A program made the translations under genes and the position numbers. A stretch of DNA of 6,619 nucleotides from an uncultured Eubacteriales bacterium (GTDB taxonomy: Bacteria; Bacillota; Clostridia; Lachnospirales; Anaerotignaceae): assembly GCA_959604475.1 (NCBI GenBank), contig CAUHBX010000053.1, positions 1 to 6,619 on the forward strand. Reading direction: 5' to 3'. Position 1 is the first letter of the stretch. Each line of letters begins with the position of its first letter. This document shows, piece after piece, positions 5,959-6,619 of the stretch. The notes beneath the pieces are model-generated. The model made no database searches, was not told the origin of the DNA, and saw nothing but the letters and a program-made list of their open reading frames with translations.

Positions 5959-6619
5959 TTAACCTACGGTTATTTTTTCCTCGGGCAGCGATATATGGGC
6001 CGCCACTTTCTTTTCTGTAAAGGCCAGCGCAAACGTCATACTGCCGACACGTCCGCAGTACATCATAAGCGCCACTATAATTCTGGAAGCGTTTGTAAGC
6101 TCCCTTGTTATACCGGTTGACATTCCGACGGTGCCTATGGCCGAATAAATCTCAAAAAGCACGTCGCTTATGGGCGCGCCGCTTTGCAGATGGCATACGG
6201 CAAGCGTTCCCAGCAGTCCAAGCATAAGGTTTATGCTTATTATAACTCCTGCCTTTTTAACGGTGTTGTCGCTGACACGCCTTTTAAAAATATTGCAGTC
6301 GCTGCCGCCGCGCAGGCTGCTCCACATATAAAATATCATTATGGCAACAGTTGTGGTCTTAATTCCGCCGGCTGTGGAGCCGGGGCTTCCGCCAATAAAC
6401 ATAAGCATTATAGTCAGCAGCTTACTGCTTGATGTGAGTGCGGCGGTGTCGACCGTATTAAAACCGGCCGTTCTGGCGGTTACCGAGCTGAAAAGGGCGG
6501 ACAATACCTTTCCCTTCATGCTCATATCGGCAAACAGGTTATCCTTTTCAAATATATAAAACATTACTGCCCCGCCCAAGACGAGAAACGCCGTAACAGA
6601 CAAAACGATTTTCGTATGG
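5959..6619 (-). CDS. TrkH/KtrB-family potassium translocator, C-terminal half (5' end outside window)
   Basis: This is the last 219 residues of a K+ uptake membrane subunit; the frame is open to the window edge, so the N-terminal half (two of the four pore repeats) is missing, assuming the usual 450-490 residues. It forms the pore through which K+ enters. Pore-loop filters of the third and fourth repeats are visible: TARTAGFNT and AIGTVGMSTGIT. The conserved MFIGGSPGSTAGGIKTTT lies between them in the third repeat, in the region known as an intramembrane gating loop. CGRVGSMTFALAF, with the conserved Arg, marks the last helix. The protein ends soon after this helix. The next gene encodes the matching RCK regulator. 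KtrB is more likely than TrkH given the short KtrA-type partner, but this is inference. Confidence 0.93.
   Translation of the reverse strand, partial: HTKIVLSVTAFLVLGGAVMFYIFEKDNLFADMSMKGKVLSALFSSVTARTAGFNTVDTAALTSSSKLLTIMLMFIGGSPGSTAGGIKTTTVAIMIFYMWSSLRGGSDCNIFKRRVSDNTVKKAGVIISINLMLGLLGTLAVCHLQSGAPISDVLFEIYSAIGTVGMSTGITRELTNASRIIVALMMYCGRVGSMTFALAFTEKKVAAHISLPEEKITVG

Noticed and set aside
6603..6603. TTG at 6603 as the start of a short potassium translocator gene.
   Set aside because: The frame stays open to the window edge and the visible protein begins in the middle of the TrkH/KtrB fold, so the true start is outside the window.

Overview
The window looks like ordinary chromosome from a low-to-moderate GC Gram-positive of the class Clostridia (inference). 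The support is a KtrA-type potassium-channel regulator, secG next to rnr, a MepR/MepA-like MarR-MATE pair, strong AGGAGG-type ribosome binding sites, TTGACA/TATAAT-like promoters and frequent use of ATA and AGA/AGG codons. No mobile element, CRISPR array, tRNA or rRNA is visible. The species cannot be named from the sequence.

Layout. On the + strand the window opens inside aspS and holds its C-terminal 264 codons (to 797). A bidirectional hairpin terminator (866-897) separates aspS from a convergent block that fills the rest of the window on the - strand. In transcription order that block is: the C-terminal half of a TrkH/KtrB-family potassium translocator (6619-5959, 5' end outside the window); ktrA/trkA-like RCK protein (5944-5291); secG (5196-4960) with its own promoter; a GC-rich hairpin; rnr, ribonuclease R (4878-2749); a MarR-family regulator (about 2656-2210); and a MATE multidrug exporter (2229-901).

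How they work together. The two potassium genes encode the membrane pore and its cytosolic nucleotide-binding gate. SecG is a small subunit of the SecYEG translocon. RNase R degrades structured RNA, and secG-rnr is a common gene neighbourhood in Firmicutes, often followed by smpB. Here smpB is absent from that position and a self-contained marR-MATE drug-efflux cassette follows instead.

The most interesting spot is the 56-base gap between rnr and marR. It carries a near-consensus promoter for marR and a 36-base near-perfect palindrome whose edge overlaps the -10 box. The palindrome is followed by T-rich sequence on the - strand. It can therefore be read both as the operator of the MarR protein and as the intrinsic terminator of rnr. 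Transcripts starting at the marR promoter would lack the 5' arm and so escape termination. No wholly new system was seen.
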